Shown: piece by piece, positions 27,493 through 35,360 of the stretch
Numbering within the stretch: position 1 is the stretch's first letter
Layout of the letters: the number at the start of each line of letters is the position of its first letter
Assembly (NCBI GenBank): GCA_964634465.1
Contig: CAZWLY010000010.1
Coordinates: forward strand, 82,801 to 146,800
DNA from: CAZWLY01 sp964634465
GTDB lineage: Bacteria; Desulfobacterota; Desulfarculia; G963662305
DNA length: 64,000 bases
Reading direction: 5' to 3'
The notes under the pieces: generated by a model
What the model saw: only the letters and a program-made list of their open reading frames with translations
Databases searched by the model: none
What the model was told of the DNA's origin: nothing
Program-made: the position numbers and the translations under genes

Positions 27493-28014
27493 CTAGAAGT
27501 TCTCGAAAATGCCGTCGTGGATCTTCAGGGCCAGGTTCTTGGCCACATCCTCCAGGGCCTGCTCGCGGTTGTCCTCGGTGACCTGGTTGTCGGTATCGAC
27601 GTCGTAATCCTCGCCGGCCGATATCCCCCGGCCCCGCCAGATCAGCTTGCGGTTGTCGCGGCGGACCAGTTCGATGTCGCAGTTGACTATCACCCGCCGC
27701 TGGAGGGCGGTTCGGGCGTCCTGAAACGAGACGGCCCGGGTGCTGACGGCCTTGATCTTGCCCCGCAAGACCACGTCGGCTTCGCCGACGTCGGCCAGGC
27801 GCAGCAGCTTGGAACGGTTGAACTCACGGATGATCGCCTCGGTGATCGTGGTCTCCAATCCGGCCTCGGCGGTGTCGTTTTCGAGGTAGGGGACGGCCAC
27901 GGTCTTGATGTCTTTGGGCAGGTAGCTGACCGTACCCCTGAAACCGTAACCGCAGCCGGTCGCGATCAGGGTCGCGACCAGGGCGAAGAGAAGGAGGGCG
28001 CGTCGTTTAAGCAT
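27493..28014 (-). CDS. lptE: LPS-assembly lipoprotein LptE
   Basis: A 173-residue outer-membrane lipoprotein: signal peptide with lipobox VATLIATGC, then CGYGFRGTVSYLP, the typical LptE opening. A beta-alpha domain follows with TIT-EAIIREFN and ENREQALEDVAKNLALKIHDGI. It forms the plug of the LptD translocon that places LPS at the cell surface. The ATG at 28014 follows AGGTGG five bases upstream. Its presence shows an LPS-bearing outer membrane. It follows leuS by 12 bases. Confidence 0.9.
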   Translation of the reverse strand: MLKRRALLLFALVATLIATGCGYGFRGTVSYLPKDIKTVAVPYLENDTAEAGLETTITEAIIREFNRSKLLRLADVGEADVVLRGKIKAVSTRAVSFQDARTALQRRVIVNCDIELVRRDNRKLIWRGRGISAGEDYDVDTDNQVTEDNREQALEDVAKNLALKIHDGIFENF

Positions 28015-28026
28015 CTCAACCACCTG

Positions 28027-30642
28027 TCAGACCACTACGTTGACCAACTTGCCGGGCACCACGATCACCTTCTTGACCGGCTTGTCCCCGACGAACTTCT
28101 TGACCCGTTCGTTGTCGAGGGCCAGCTTTTCCAGCTCCTCGTTGGGTGCGTTTGCCGGCGCCTCCACCTGGCCGCGCAGCTTGCCGTTGACCTGGAGGAC
28201 GATGACGACCGTGTCGGCCTTGACCGCCTCGGGGTCGTAGTCGGGCCAGGCCGAGTCCAGCAGATAGCCCTGTCCGCCCATGCGGTGGTGAAGCTCGTCG
28301 GCCAGATGGGGCACCATCGGCGAGAGCAGGATCACCGTCATCCTGGCCGCATAGGCGACGACCGGCCAGAATTGCCCGTCCTCCCTGGCCTTCTCGTCGG
28401 CCAGGGCCAGGTAGACCTCGTTGACCAGTTCCATGACCGCGGCGATGGCGGTGTTGAAGTGCCACCGCTCGTCGATCTCCTCGGTCACCTTCTGGATGGT
28501 AACATGGATTTTTCGCCACAGGTCCTTCAATCGGCCGGTGAGCGCCGCCGGGTCGGGTTCGGCGGCCGAGTTGATGCCCTCCAGATTGTCCACCACCATC
28601 CGCCACACCCGGCCCAGGAAGCGGTGGGCTCCCTGGATGCCCTCGTCGGACCAGTCCATGTCCTTCTCCGGCGGCGAGGCGAACAGGCAGAAAAGGCGGA
28701 CCGTATCGGCCCCGTACTTCTCGACCATCGCCTCGGGGTCGATGGTGTTGCCCTTGGACTTGGACATCTTCTCCTTGGGCCCGTCCGGGGTCAGCTCCCG
28801 GCCGCACTCGCGACAGGCGGGGACGGCGCCGTTCTCGCCGCCCTCGATCTTGTCGGCCTTGAGCGGACCGTGGCTCGGACATCTCCACAGGTTTTTGACC
28901 ACCATCCCCTGGGTCAAGAGGCGGGTGAAGGGCTCATCGACCTTGAGGTAACCCAGGTCTCTGAGGACCTTGGTCCAGTAACGGGCGTACAACAGGTGCA
29001 GCACGGCGTGCTCGATGCCGCCGATGTACTGATCGACGGCCATCCAGTAGTCGGTCTTGGCCGTGTCGAACATGGCCGTGTCGCAGTCGGGCGAGCAGTA
29101 GCGATCGAAGTACCAGCTCGACTCGACAAAGGTGTCCATGGTGTCGGTCTCCCGCCGGGCCGGCGAGCCGCAGGCCGGGCAATCGACCCTGACGAACTCC
29201 TCGATCTGGTCGAGGGGGGAGCCGCCGGCGGCGTCGGGGATCTCCTTCACCTCGGGCAGCTTGACCGGCAGTTCGCTCTCCGGCACGGGGACGACGCCGC
29301 ACTTCTCGCAGTGGATGACCGGGATCGGAGCGCCCCAGTAGCGCTGGCGGGAGATGCCCCAATCCCTGAGCCGGAAGGTGGTCGCCTCGCCGCCCAGATT
29401 GTTTTCGGCCAGATAGGCGGTGATGTTCTTCAGGGCCTCGCGGCTGTCCTGGCCGTCGAACTGGCCGGAGTTGATCATCCGGCCCGGCCCGGTGTAGGCC
29501 GCGCCGGCCTTGCCCGTGGACAGCGACTCGTCCTCGGGCATGACCACCTCGATGATCGGCAGATCGTACTTCTTGGCGAACTCGTAGTCGCGCTGATCGT
29601 GGCCGGGCACAGCCATGACCGCGCCGGTGCCGTAGCCCATCAAGACGAAGTTGGCGGCGAAGATGGGTATCTTGGTCCCCGTCACCGGATTCCTGCAGTA
29701 ACCGCCGGTGAACACGCCCTCTTTTTCGAAACCCTCGGCGATGCGCTCCTCGTCGCTCTGGCGGGCGACCTTTTCGGCCAGGGCGGCCACTCTTTCTTCG
29801 TGCTCGCTCCCCTTGGCCAAGGCCAGGGCCAAGGGATGCTCGGCGGCCAGGGACATGAACGTCGCCCCGAAGACGGTGTCGGGCCGGGTGGTGAAGACCT
29901 CGATGTGGTCGTCGAAGCCTTCGGGCGGGTCGATCAAGGGGAAGCGGATCATGGCCCCTTCGGACTTGCCGATCCAGTAGCGCTGCATGGTCAAGACCCG
30001 CTCCGGCCAGCCGTCCATCTTTTCGGTGTAGGCCAAGAGCTCTTCGGCGTAGTCGGTGATTTTAAGGAACCAGCCCCACTGCTCCCGCTGGACGACCTCG
30101 TTGCCGCAGCGCCAGCACAGCCCGGCCTCGACCTGCTCGTTGGCCAGGACGGTCTCGCAGGAGGGGCAGTAGTTGACCCGGGACTTCTTGCGGTAGGCCT
30201 GGCCTTTCTCCAAGAGCTTTAAGAAGACCAACTGCTCCCACTTGTAATATTCCGGGTCGCAGGTGGCCAGCTCGCGGTCCCAGTCGTAGGAGTAGCCCAG
30301 CCGGATGAGCTGGTTGCGCATGGCCTCGATGTTGGCGTAGGTCCACTCGGCCGGGTGAATGCCAGCGGCGATGGCCGCGTTCTCGGCCGGCATGCCGAAG
30401 GCGTCCCAGCCCATGGGGTGGAGGACGTTGAATCCGCGCATCCGCTTGTACCTGGCGACCACGTCGCCGATGGAGTAGTTGCGGACGTGGCCCATGTGGA
30501 GCCGGCCCGAGGGGTAGGGGAACATCTCCAGGAGGTAGTACTTGGGCTTGTTGGGATCCTCGGTGACTTTGAAAATGCCGGCCTCTTTCCAGGCGGCCTG
30601 CCAGTGCGTCTCCACTTGGCCGGGACGGTAACGATCGCTCAT
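28027..30642 (-). CDS. leuS: leucyl-tRNA synthetase
   Basis: An 871-residue class I synthetase. The HIGH motif reads HMGH in PSGRLHMGHVRNYSIGD, and the KMSKS motif is KEKMSKSKGNT near residue 615. The editing (CP1) domain has the conserved TTRPDTVFGATFM. Zinc-type cysteines are in CPSCETVL and CRECGREL. The ATG at 30642 has AAGGAG ten bases upstream; a further in-frame start at 30663 is not needed. It heads the leuS-lptE-holA operon. A very long antisense open frame across it is a GC artefact. Confidence 0.96.
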   Translation of the reverse strand: MSDRYRPGQVETHWQAAWKEAGIFKVTEDPNKPKYYLLEMFPYPSGRLHMGHVRNYSIGDVVARYKRMRGFNVLHPMGWDAFGMPAENAAIAAGIHPAEWTYANIEAMRNQLIRLGYSYDWDRELATCDPEYYKWEQLVFLKLLEKGQAYRKKSRVNYCPSCETVLANEQVEAGLCWRCGNEVVQREQWGWFLKITDYAEELLAYTEKMDGWPERVLTMQRYWIGKSEGAMIRFPLIDPPEGFDDHIEVFTTRPDTVFGATFMSLAAEHPLALALAKGSEHEERVAALAEKVARQSDEERIAEGFEKEGVFTGGYCRNPVTGTKIPIFAANFVLMGYGTGAVMAVPGHDQRDYEFAKKYDLPIIEVVMPEDESLSTGKAGAAYTGPGRMINSGQFDGQDSREALKNITAYLAENNLGGEATTFRLRDWGISRQRYWGAPIPVIHCEKCGVVPVPESELPVKLPEVKEIPDAAGGSPLDQIEEFVRVDCPACGSPARRETDTMDTFVESSWYFDRYCSPDCDTAMFDTAKTDYWMAVDQYIGGIEHAVLHLLYARYWTKVLRDLGYLKVDEPFTRLLTQGMVVKNLWRCPSHGPLKADKIEGGENGAVPACRECGRELTPDGPKEKMSKSKGNTIDPEAMVEKYGADTVRLFCLFASPPEKDMDWSDEGIQGAHRFLGRVWRMVVDNLEGINSAAEPDPAALTGRLKDLWRKIHVTIQKVTEEIDERWHFNTAIAAVMELVNEVYLALADEKAREDGQFWPVVAYAARMTVILLSPMVPHLADELHHRMGGQGYLLDSAWPDYDPEAVKADTVVIVLQVNGKLRGQVEAPANAPNEELEKLALDNERVKKFVGDKPVKKVIVVPGKLVNVVV

Positions 30643-30693
30643 TGAGGGCAACTCCTTGACCACATCCTTAAATTGCGCTTTTCAAAGGCTATC

Positions 30694-30722
30694 TTAATAT
30701 CACAGGCCGGGGCCGGTGACAA
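30694..30722 (-). promoter_or_regulatory. sigma-70-like promoter of leuS-lptE-holA
   Basis: Reading the minus strand, TTGTCA (30722-30717) and TATTAA (30699-30694) are separated by exactly 17 bp, about 50 bases before the leuS start. Confidence 0.6.
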
Positions 30723-30790
30723 TGGTCAAGGCCGGAAACCGACCGACCGGATTCGGGCTCGGCCGAGTCAGGTTTAGCTCGACAATGTTC

Positions 30791-30817
30791 TAAAGTTTTT
30801 CTCTCCCAAGCCGTTAA
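30791..30817 (+). promoter_or_regulatory. sigma-28 (FliA)-type flagellar promoter
   Basis: TAAAGTTT (30791-30798), an 11-base spacer, then GCCGTTAA (30810-30817). The bacterial sigma-28 consensus is TAAAGTTT-N11-GCCGATAA, so this matches 15 of 16 positions with the correct spacing. It lies 32 bases before the small gene at 30850. Confidence 0.75.
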
Positions 30818-30849
30818 GACGTACGAGGGCCGCCTGAAGGGAGGTTCCG

Positions 30850-31125
30850 ATGGAACTCAGCGTTAGCGCGCCGATGGGCGCTTTGGCCGGCAGGACGGCC
30901 AAGGCCCAACTTGACGAGGGGATCGTCAACGAAACCCTCGAAGCTACCAGTCAGATCGCGGCCGGCGGGAGGCCGGACCCTTCACTAGGCGCCACGGATT
31001 GGCAGGAGAAGTTGTTGACCGACCGGCTGGGGGCCGCCCAGGAGGGCGACCGGCAATTCCCGGCCGCCGGGTTGGACCTGGCCGGAGCCGCCGGCAGGGG
31101 GTTTATGATCAACAAGATTATTTGA
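30850..31125 (+). CDS. small protein under a sigma-28-type promoter, putative motility-associated
   Basis: A 91-residue protein starting MELSVSAPMGALAGRTAKAQ, with no signal peptide and a Gly/Ala-rich C-terminal half. The ribosome site GGGAGG lies six bases before ATG. The size and the N-terminal pattern recall the small YjfB-like putative motility proteins, but similarity is faint; the motility link rests mainly on the promoter. It is monocistronic, with a strong terminator 23 bases after the stop. Confidence 0.6.
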   Translation: MELSVSAPMGALAGRTAKAQLDEGIVNETLEATSQIAAGGRPDPSLGATDWQEKLLTDRLGAAQEGDRQFPAAGLDLAGAAGRGFMINKII

Positions 31126-31147
31126 AGCCAAGCCGGCCCTCAAAGCC

Positions 31148-31178
31148 AAGGGGAGCCCCGAATGGAGGCTCCCCTTTT
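31148..31178 (+). terminator. intrinsic terminator of the 30850 gene
   Basis: AAGGGGAGCC (31148-31157) pairs perfectly with GGCTCCCCTT (31167-31176), with a run of T at 31175-31178. Confidence 0.85.
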
Positions 31179-31338
31179 CATATTCGCCCCGGTCCCGGTC
31201 CTTCCCCGGCGGGGGAAGGGTTGGTGATGGGCGGCGACATTCCCCTTCCCGCGGCGCCGGGACGCCGCCCCCAGGCCGCGCCTCGAAGCGATGGCGGTTC
31301 AATCGCCGCCTGACGATCTCCACCGGCCCGACAAAGTC

Positions 31339-31362
31339 GGGGACCCCCGTTTGAGGGTCCCC
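31339..31362. terminator. hairpin between converging units, likely serA terminator
   Basis: GGGGACCC (31339-31346) and GGGTCCCC (31355-31362) form a perfect 8-bp stem with an 8-base loop, 27 bases beyond the serA stop. The T-run is poor on both strands. The stretch 31179-31338 between the two hairpins shows no gene. Confidence 0.55.
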
Positions 31363-31389
31363 TTCCTGTCCGATCGGCGGGTTTTGGGT

Positions 31390-32334
31390 CTAGACCTGGT
31401 TCAGATTGTTCCGGGTCTCGCCCTTCAAGAGATAATCTCTGATCTGCTCGGCCGCGGCCACGGCGACGTTGATCTGGGCCTCCTCGGTGGAGGCGCCCAG
31501 GTGGGGGGTGCAGATGAAGTTCTGGCACTCCATCAGGGCGCAGGCGCCGGGCGGCTCGGTGGCGAAGACGTCCAGCGCCGCTCCGGCCAGCTTGCCCGAG
31601 ACCAGGGCTTCATGGAGCGCGTCCTCATCGACGATGCCGCCCCGGGCGGCGCAGATGAGATAGGCCCCGTCCTTCATCTTGGCGATGGTCTCGGCGTTGA
31701 TCATCATCGCCGTCTGGTCGGTCTTGGGAATATGGAGCGTCAGGTAATCGGCCCGGGGCAAAAGCTCGTCGAGGCTGTCCAGAAGCTCGACGCCCAGTTC
31801 GTCGGCCCGTTTCTGATCGGCGTAGGGGTCGAAGGCGATGACCTTCATTCTCAGGCCCTGGGCCAGTTGGGCGACGATGCCGCCGATGGCCCCGATGCCG
31901 ATGACGCCCAGGGTCTTGCCGCCCACCTCCCGGCCCTTGAGGGCCTTCTTCTCCCACTGGCAGGCCTTGAGGCTGGAGGTGCCCTGGGGAATGTGGCGGG
32001 AGATGGCCAGCATCAACCCGATGGTCAACTCGGCGGCGGCGTTGGAGTTCTGGCCGGGCGTGTTCATGACGATGACACCCTTCTCGGTGCAGGCCGGGAT
32101 GTCGATGTTGTCTACGCCGGTGCCGGCCCGGGCCACCGCCTTGAGCTTGTCGGCCGCGGCCAGGAGTTCCGGGGTGACCTTGGTGGCCGAGCGGACGATC
32201 ATGGCGTCGTAGCGACCGATGATCTCTTTCTGCTCCTCAGGGGAGAGGCCGGTCAAGACGTCCACTTCGAGGCCGGCCTCGCGCATGATGGTCACGCCGA
32301 CATCGGCCATGGGATCGGCGACTAGTACCTTCAT
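31390..32334 (-). CDS. serA: D-3-phosphoglycerate dehydrogenase, short form
   Basis: A 314-residue D-isomer-specific 2-hydroxyacid dehydrogenase. The NAD motif is GVIGIGAIGGIVAQLAQGL. The catalytic Arg is in CAARGGIVDEDAL, the Glu in ALDVFATEPP and the His in TPHLGAS. It lacks the C-terminal ACT/ASB regulatory domains of long SerA, so serine feedback through that domain is absent. Its place directly downstream of serC, 19 bases away, supports serine biosynthesis rather than another hydroxyacid role. Confidence 0.88.
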   Translation of the reverse strand: MKVLVADPMADVGVTIMREAGLEVDVLTGLSPEEQKEIIGRYDAMIVRSATKVTPELLAAADKLKAVARAGTGVDNIDIPACTEKGVIVMNTPGQNSNAAAELTIGLMLAISRHIPQGTSSLKACQWEKKALKGREVGGKTLGVIGIGAIGGIVAQLAQGLRMKVIAFDPYADQKRADELGVELLDSLDELLPRADYLTLHIPKTDQTAMMINAETIAKMKDGAYLICAARGGIVDEDALHEALVSGKLAGAALDVFATEPPGACALMECQNFICTPHLGASTEEAQINVAVAAAEQIRDYLLKGETRNNLNQV

Positions 32335-32353
32335 CTGTCTCTCCTCCAGATAA

Positions 32354-33436
32354 TCAGCCGTTCTTCTTGGCGAAGTCGGTCATGAAATCGATCAGGTCGT
32401 CTACGGCCCGATCGGTGCAGGCGTTGTAGATGGAGGCCCGGCAGCCGCCCACCGAGCGGTGCCCCTTGAGCCCGCCCAGGCCGGCCTTGGCCGCCTCTTC
32501 GACGAAGACCGGCTCCAGGTTCTCGTCGGCCAGCCGGAAGGTGACGTTCATCAGCGACCGGGCCTCGATCTCGGCGGTGGGCCTGTAGAAGCCGCCCGAG
32601 TCGTCCATGGCCCGATACAACCTGGCCGCCTTGGCCCGGTTGATCTGGTCCATCTTCTCCAGGCCGCCGATGTCCTCCTCCAGCCACTTCAAGACCAACC
32701 CGACGACGTAGATGGGGAAGGTCGGGGCGGTGTTGGCCAGGGAGTTCTTGGCCGCGTAGGTGGTGTACTTGAGCATCGTCGGCAAGTCTTTGGGGACCCG
32801 GTCGAGCATGTCTTCGCGGACGACGACCACCGTCACCCCGGCCGGCCCCAGGTTCTTCTGGGCTCCGGCGTAAAAGCAGCCGAAGGGGGACGGATCGAAG
32901 GGCCGAGACAGGATGTCCGAGCTCATGTCGGCCACCAGGGGCGCTTCGCACTTGGGGAAGTCGTGCCACTGGGTGCCCTTGATGGTGTTGTTGGTGGTGA
33001 AGTGCAGGTAGGCGGCGTCGTGGGGCGCCTCGAAATCGGTCGGGATGTAGGTGAAGTTGCGATCCTCGGACGAGGCGACGACCAGGGGATCGAGGTTCTG
33101 GGCCTGGGCCTCCTTGATGGCCTTGGTCGACCAAGTGCCGGTGTTGACGTAGGCCGGTCGCCGGCCGTTGGTCAGATTCATGGGCACCATGGCGAACTGC
33201 ATCGACGCTCCGCCGCCCATGAACAGGACCCGGAACTGGTTGCCCAGGTTCAAAAGGCGCTTGAAGCGTTCGATGGCGGTGTCGATGATCTCGTCGAATT
33301 CCTTGGAGCGGTGGCTGATCTCCATGACCGACATGCCGGTGCCCTTGTAGTCCAGAAGCTCGGCCTGGATCTTTTCCAGGACCGGGAGGGGCAGTGCAGC
33401 CGGACCGGGGTTGAAGTTGTGAATCCGTTGGCCCAT
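32354..33436 (-). CDS. serC: phosphoserine aminotransferase
   Basis: A 360-residue class-V PLP enzyme. It opens HNFNPGPAALPLPVLEKIQ, has SVMEISHRSKEFDEII, and carries the PLP lysine in FYAGAQKNLGPAGVTV. It converts 3-phosphohydroxypyruvate and glutamate into phosphoserine. ATG at 33436 lies behind GGAGGACTACGCC. serC leads the serC-serA operon. Serine made here feeds glycine and C1 metabolism, matching the gcv operon next door. Confidence 0.94.
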   Translation of the reverse strand: MGQRIHNFNPGPAALPLPVLEKIQAELLDYKGTGMSVMEISHRSKEFDEIIDTAIERFKRLLNLGNQFRVLFMGGGASMQFAMVPMNLTNGRRPAYVNTGTWSTKAIKEAQAQNLDPLVVASSEDRNFTYIPTDFEAPHDAAYLHFTTNNTIKGTQWHDFPKCEAPLVADMSSDILSRPFDPSPFGCFYAGAQKNLGPAGVTVVVVREDMLDRVPKDLPTMLKYTTYAAKNSLANTAPTFPIYVVGLVLKWLEEDIGGLEKMDQINRAKAARLYRAMDDSGGFYRPTAEIEARSLMNVTFRLADENLEPVFVEEAAKAGLGGLKGHRSVGGCRASIYNACTDRAVDDLIDFMTDFAKKNG

Positions 33437-33488
33437 GGCGTAGTCCTCCGAATTGCGAAATTAAAACGCCTTAAATTAAGCGAATCAA

Positions 33489-33521
33489 CAAACAAGGCAC
33501 CGTCCTGTAGGGCCTTTTTTG
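33489..33521 (-). promoter_or_regulatory. hairpin in the serC leader
   Basis: On the minus strand CAAAAAAGGC (33521-33512) pairs with GCCTTGTTTG (33498-33489), nine of ten positions, around a 13-base loop containing CCT/AGG. It sits in the 5' leader about 55 bases before the serC start. It could attenuate or stabilise the messenger; no known riboswitch is recognised. Confidence 0.4.
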
Positions 33522-33565
33522 CTGATCTGCGCTTAACACGCTGTGGTAACTCGATTAATCATCTT

Positions 33566-33594
33566 TCGATAACATCAGTCTCCCGGCCTGTCAA
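33566..33594 (-). promoter_or_regulatory. sigma-70-like promoter of serC-serA
   Basis: On the minus strand TTGACA (33594-33589) and TATCGA (33571-33566) are spaced by 17 bp. This gives a leader of about 120 bases, which includes the hairpin at 33489-33521. Confidence 0.6.
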
Positions 33595-33917
33595 GAGCCG
33601 GAGGCGCTTTTTTGACTGATCGATCATTTTGCTACCTTGCTTGAGCTAACTATATAAAATAATTTGTTTATTATAATAAGGCGGCCTCGCTGGTGTCGGT
33701 CGAGCCGTCCGGCTGTGATTTGCCCTGGCCGGCCCATAGCAGCCCTTTCGGGTGCGCAAACGGCCATTGATAGCCGGATGGCTTACGCATCGCGAAGTCA
33801 GGCTCGTTGGCGACGAATCGCCCGGTTCGTTTTGTCCGGCCGGCCCTCGATCCGTTGGGAGCTAGTATAGGCCGCCGGGAGGGGTTTTGTCACCCCTCCC
33901 GTCGAAATCGTCGGGGG
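33595..33917. promoter_or_regulatory. AT-rich upstream region of serC with palindrome
   Basis: A gene-free stretch between serC and the 3' end of gcvPB. It holds TGACTGATCGATCA at 33613-33626, containing the perfect 10-bp palindrome TGATCGATCA, and TTGAGCTAACTATA at 33641-33654, the reverse complement of a 14-mer found at 3204-3217. A dense AT tract follows to about 33680. 33690-33917 is GC-rich without any feature I can support. Confidence 0.4.
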
Positions 33918-35360
33918 CTACTCGGCCAGGTCCAGGTTGCGGGCGGCGGCGACTTCGTCCAGGCGGCCGACCGGGGTGGTCCGGGGCGCGGCCTTGATCG
34001 ATTCCGGATCGTCCTTTATGGCCTGGGCGATGCGCTCCATGGCCGCCACGAAGCTGTCCAGGCTCTCCTTGGATTCGGTCTCGGTCGGTTCGATCATCAG
34101 GGCGTGGTTGACCACCAGGGGGAAGAAGACCGTCGGCGGGTGGAAGCCCTCGTCGATGATCGCCTTGGCCACGTCCAGGGCCCCGACGCCGTACTCCTCG
34201 AACTTGTCCTCGGCCGAGAAGACGACCTCGTGCATGCAGGTTTGCTTGTGGGGCAGAAGCCAGTCCTTCTCCAACCTGGCCTTCAGGTAGTTGGCGTTCA
34301 GCACGGCGTTCTCCGACACCCTCTTCAGCCCCTCGCCGCCCAGGGCCAGGATGTAGGCGTAGGCCTTCAATATCACCCCGAAGTTGCCGTAGAAGGGGGC
34401 GATGTAACCGATGGTCTTGGGCCGGTCGTAGTCCAGGGCGTAGGTGCCGTCCTGGCGCTGGATGATCCGGGAGATGGGCAGGTAGTCGGTCAGCCGCTCG
34501 ACCACGCCCACCGGCCCCGAGCCGGGGCCTCCGCCGCCGTGGGGGGTGGCGAAGGTCTTGTGCAGGTTGAGGTGGACGATGTCGAAGCCGAGCTCGCCCG
34601 GCTTGGCCCAGCCCATGATGGCGTTGAGGTTGGCCCCGTCGTAGTACATCAGGGCGTCCACGCCGTGAGCCGCCTCGGCGATGCGGGCGATGTGGGGGTT
34701 GAACAGCCCCAGCGTGTTGGGGTTGGTCATCATCACCCCGGCCACCCTTTCGTCCAGCATCTCCTCGAAGGCGTCGGGGTCCATCACCCCGTCCTTGGAG
34801 GGCACAGTGACCACCTTGTAGCCGGCCATGGCCGCCGAGGCCGGGTTGGTGCCGTGGGCCGAATCGGGGACCAGGACGATGGACTTTTCGTTGCCCCGGT
34901 CCTTGTGGTAGGCGGCCATGAGCATGATCCCGGTCAACTCGCCGTGGGCCCCCGCCATGGGCTGGAGGGTGAAGGCGGCCATGCCGGTGATCTCGTTTAG
35001 AAGCTGCTCGGTCTCGTAGAGCACCGCCAGCGCTCCCTGGGTCAACAGGCCGCCCCGCCGGAGCTGGGGCAGGAGGGGGTGGAGATTGGCGAAGCCGGGC
35101 AGCCGGGCGATGTCCTCGGTGAACTTGGGGTTGTACTTCATGGTGCACGAACCCAGCGGGTAGAAGCCGACGTCCACCCCGAAGTTCATCCGGGACAGAT
35201 TGGTGAAGTGGCGGACCACCTCCACCTCGCTCATCTCGGGCAGGGCGGCCGGCTCGCCGCGGCGCAGTTCGGCCGGGATGTCGGCCGTCGTCGGGACGTC
35301 GCTCTTGGGCGGGCGGACCCCGCGCCGGCCGGGAACGCTTTTTTCATAGATGGTCCTCAT
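33918..35360 (-). CDS. gcvPB: glycine dehydrogenase (decarboxylating), subunit 2
   Basis: A 480-residue PLP subunit of the two-part P-protein. The PLP lysine lies in HLNLHKTFATPHGGGGPG; GFYPLGSCTMKYNPK near residue 65 and ANLNAIMGWAKPGELGFD are also typical. The ATG at 35360 overlaps the gcvPA stop by four bases (ATGA). With subunit 1 it decarboxylates glycine and loads the aminomethyl group on lipoyl-GcvH. It is the last gene of the gcv operon. Confidence 0.95.
   Translation of the reverse strand: MRTIYEKSVPGRRGVRPPKSDVPTTADIPAELRRGEPAALPEMSEVEVVRHFTNLSRMNFGVDVGFYPLGSCTMKYNPKFTEDIARLPGFANLHPLLPQLRRGGLLTQGALAVLYETEQLLNEITGMAAFTLQPMAGAHGELTGIMLMAAYHKDRGNEKSIVLVPDSAHGTNPASAAMAGYKVVTVPSKDGVMDPDAFEEMLDERVAGVMMTNPNTLGLFNPHIARIAEAAHGVDALMYYDGANLNAIMGWAKPGELGFDIVHLNLHKTFATPHGGGGPGSGPVGVVERLTDYLPISRIIQRQDGTYALDYDRPKTIGYIAPFYGNFGVILKAYAYILALGGEGLKRVSENAVLNANYLKARLEKDWLLPHKQTCMHEVVFSAEDKFEEYGVGALDVAKAIIDEGFHPPTVFFPLVVNHALMIEPTETESKESLDSFVAAMERIAQAIKDDPESIKAAPRTTPVGRLDEVAAARNLDLAE

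Noticed and set aside
27466..30222. A 918-codon open frame antisense to leuS and lptE
   Set aside because: It lies entirely opposite two well-defined genes. Long antisense frames are expected when third positions are almost always G or C; no ribosome site or domain was found.
33664..33870. Small ORF in the serC upstream region
   Set aside because: It overlaps an AT-rich control zone, has no ribosome site and an implausible protein sequence.
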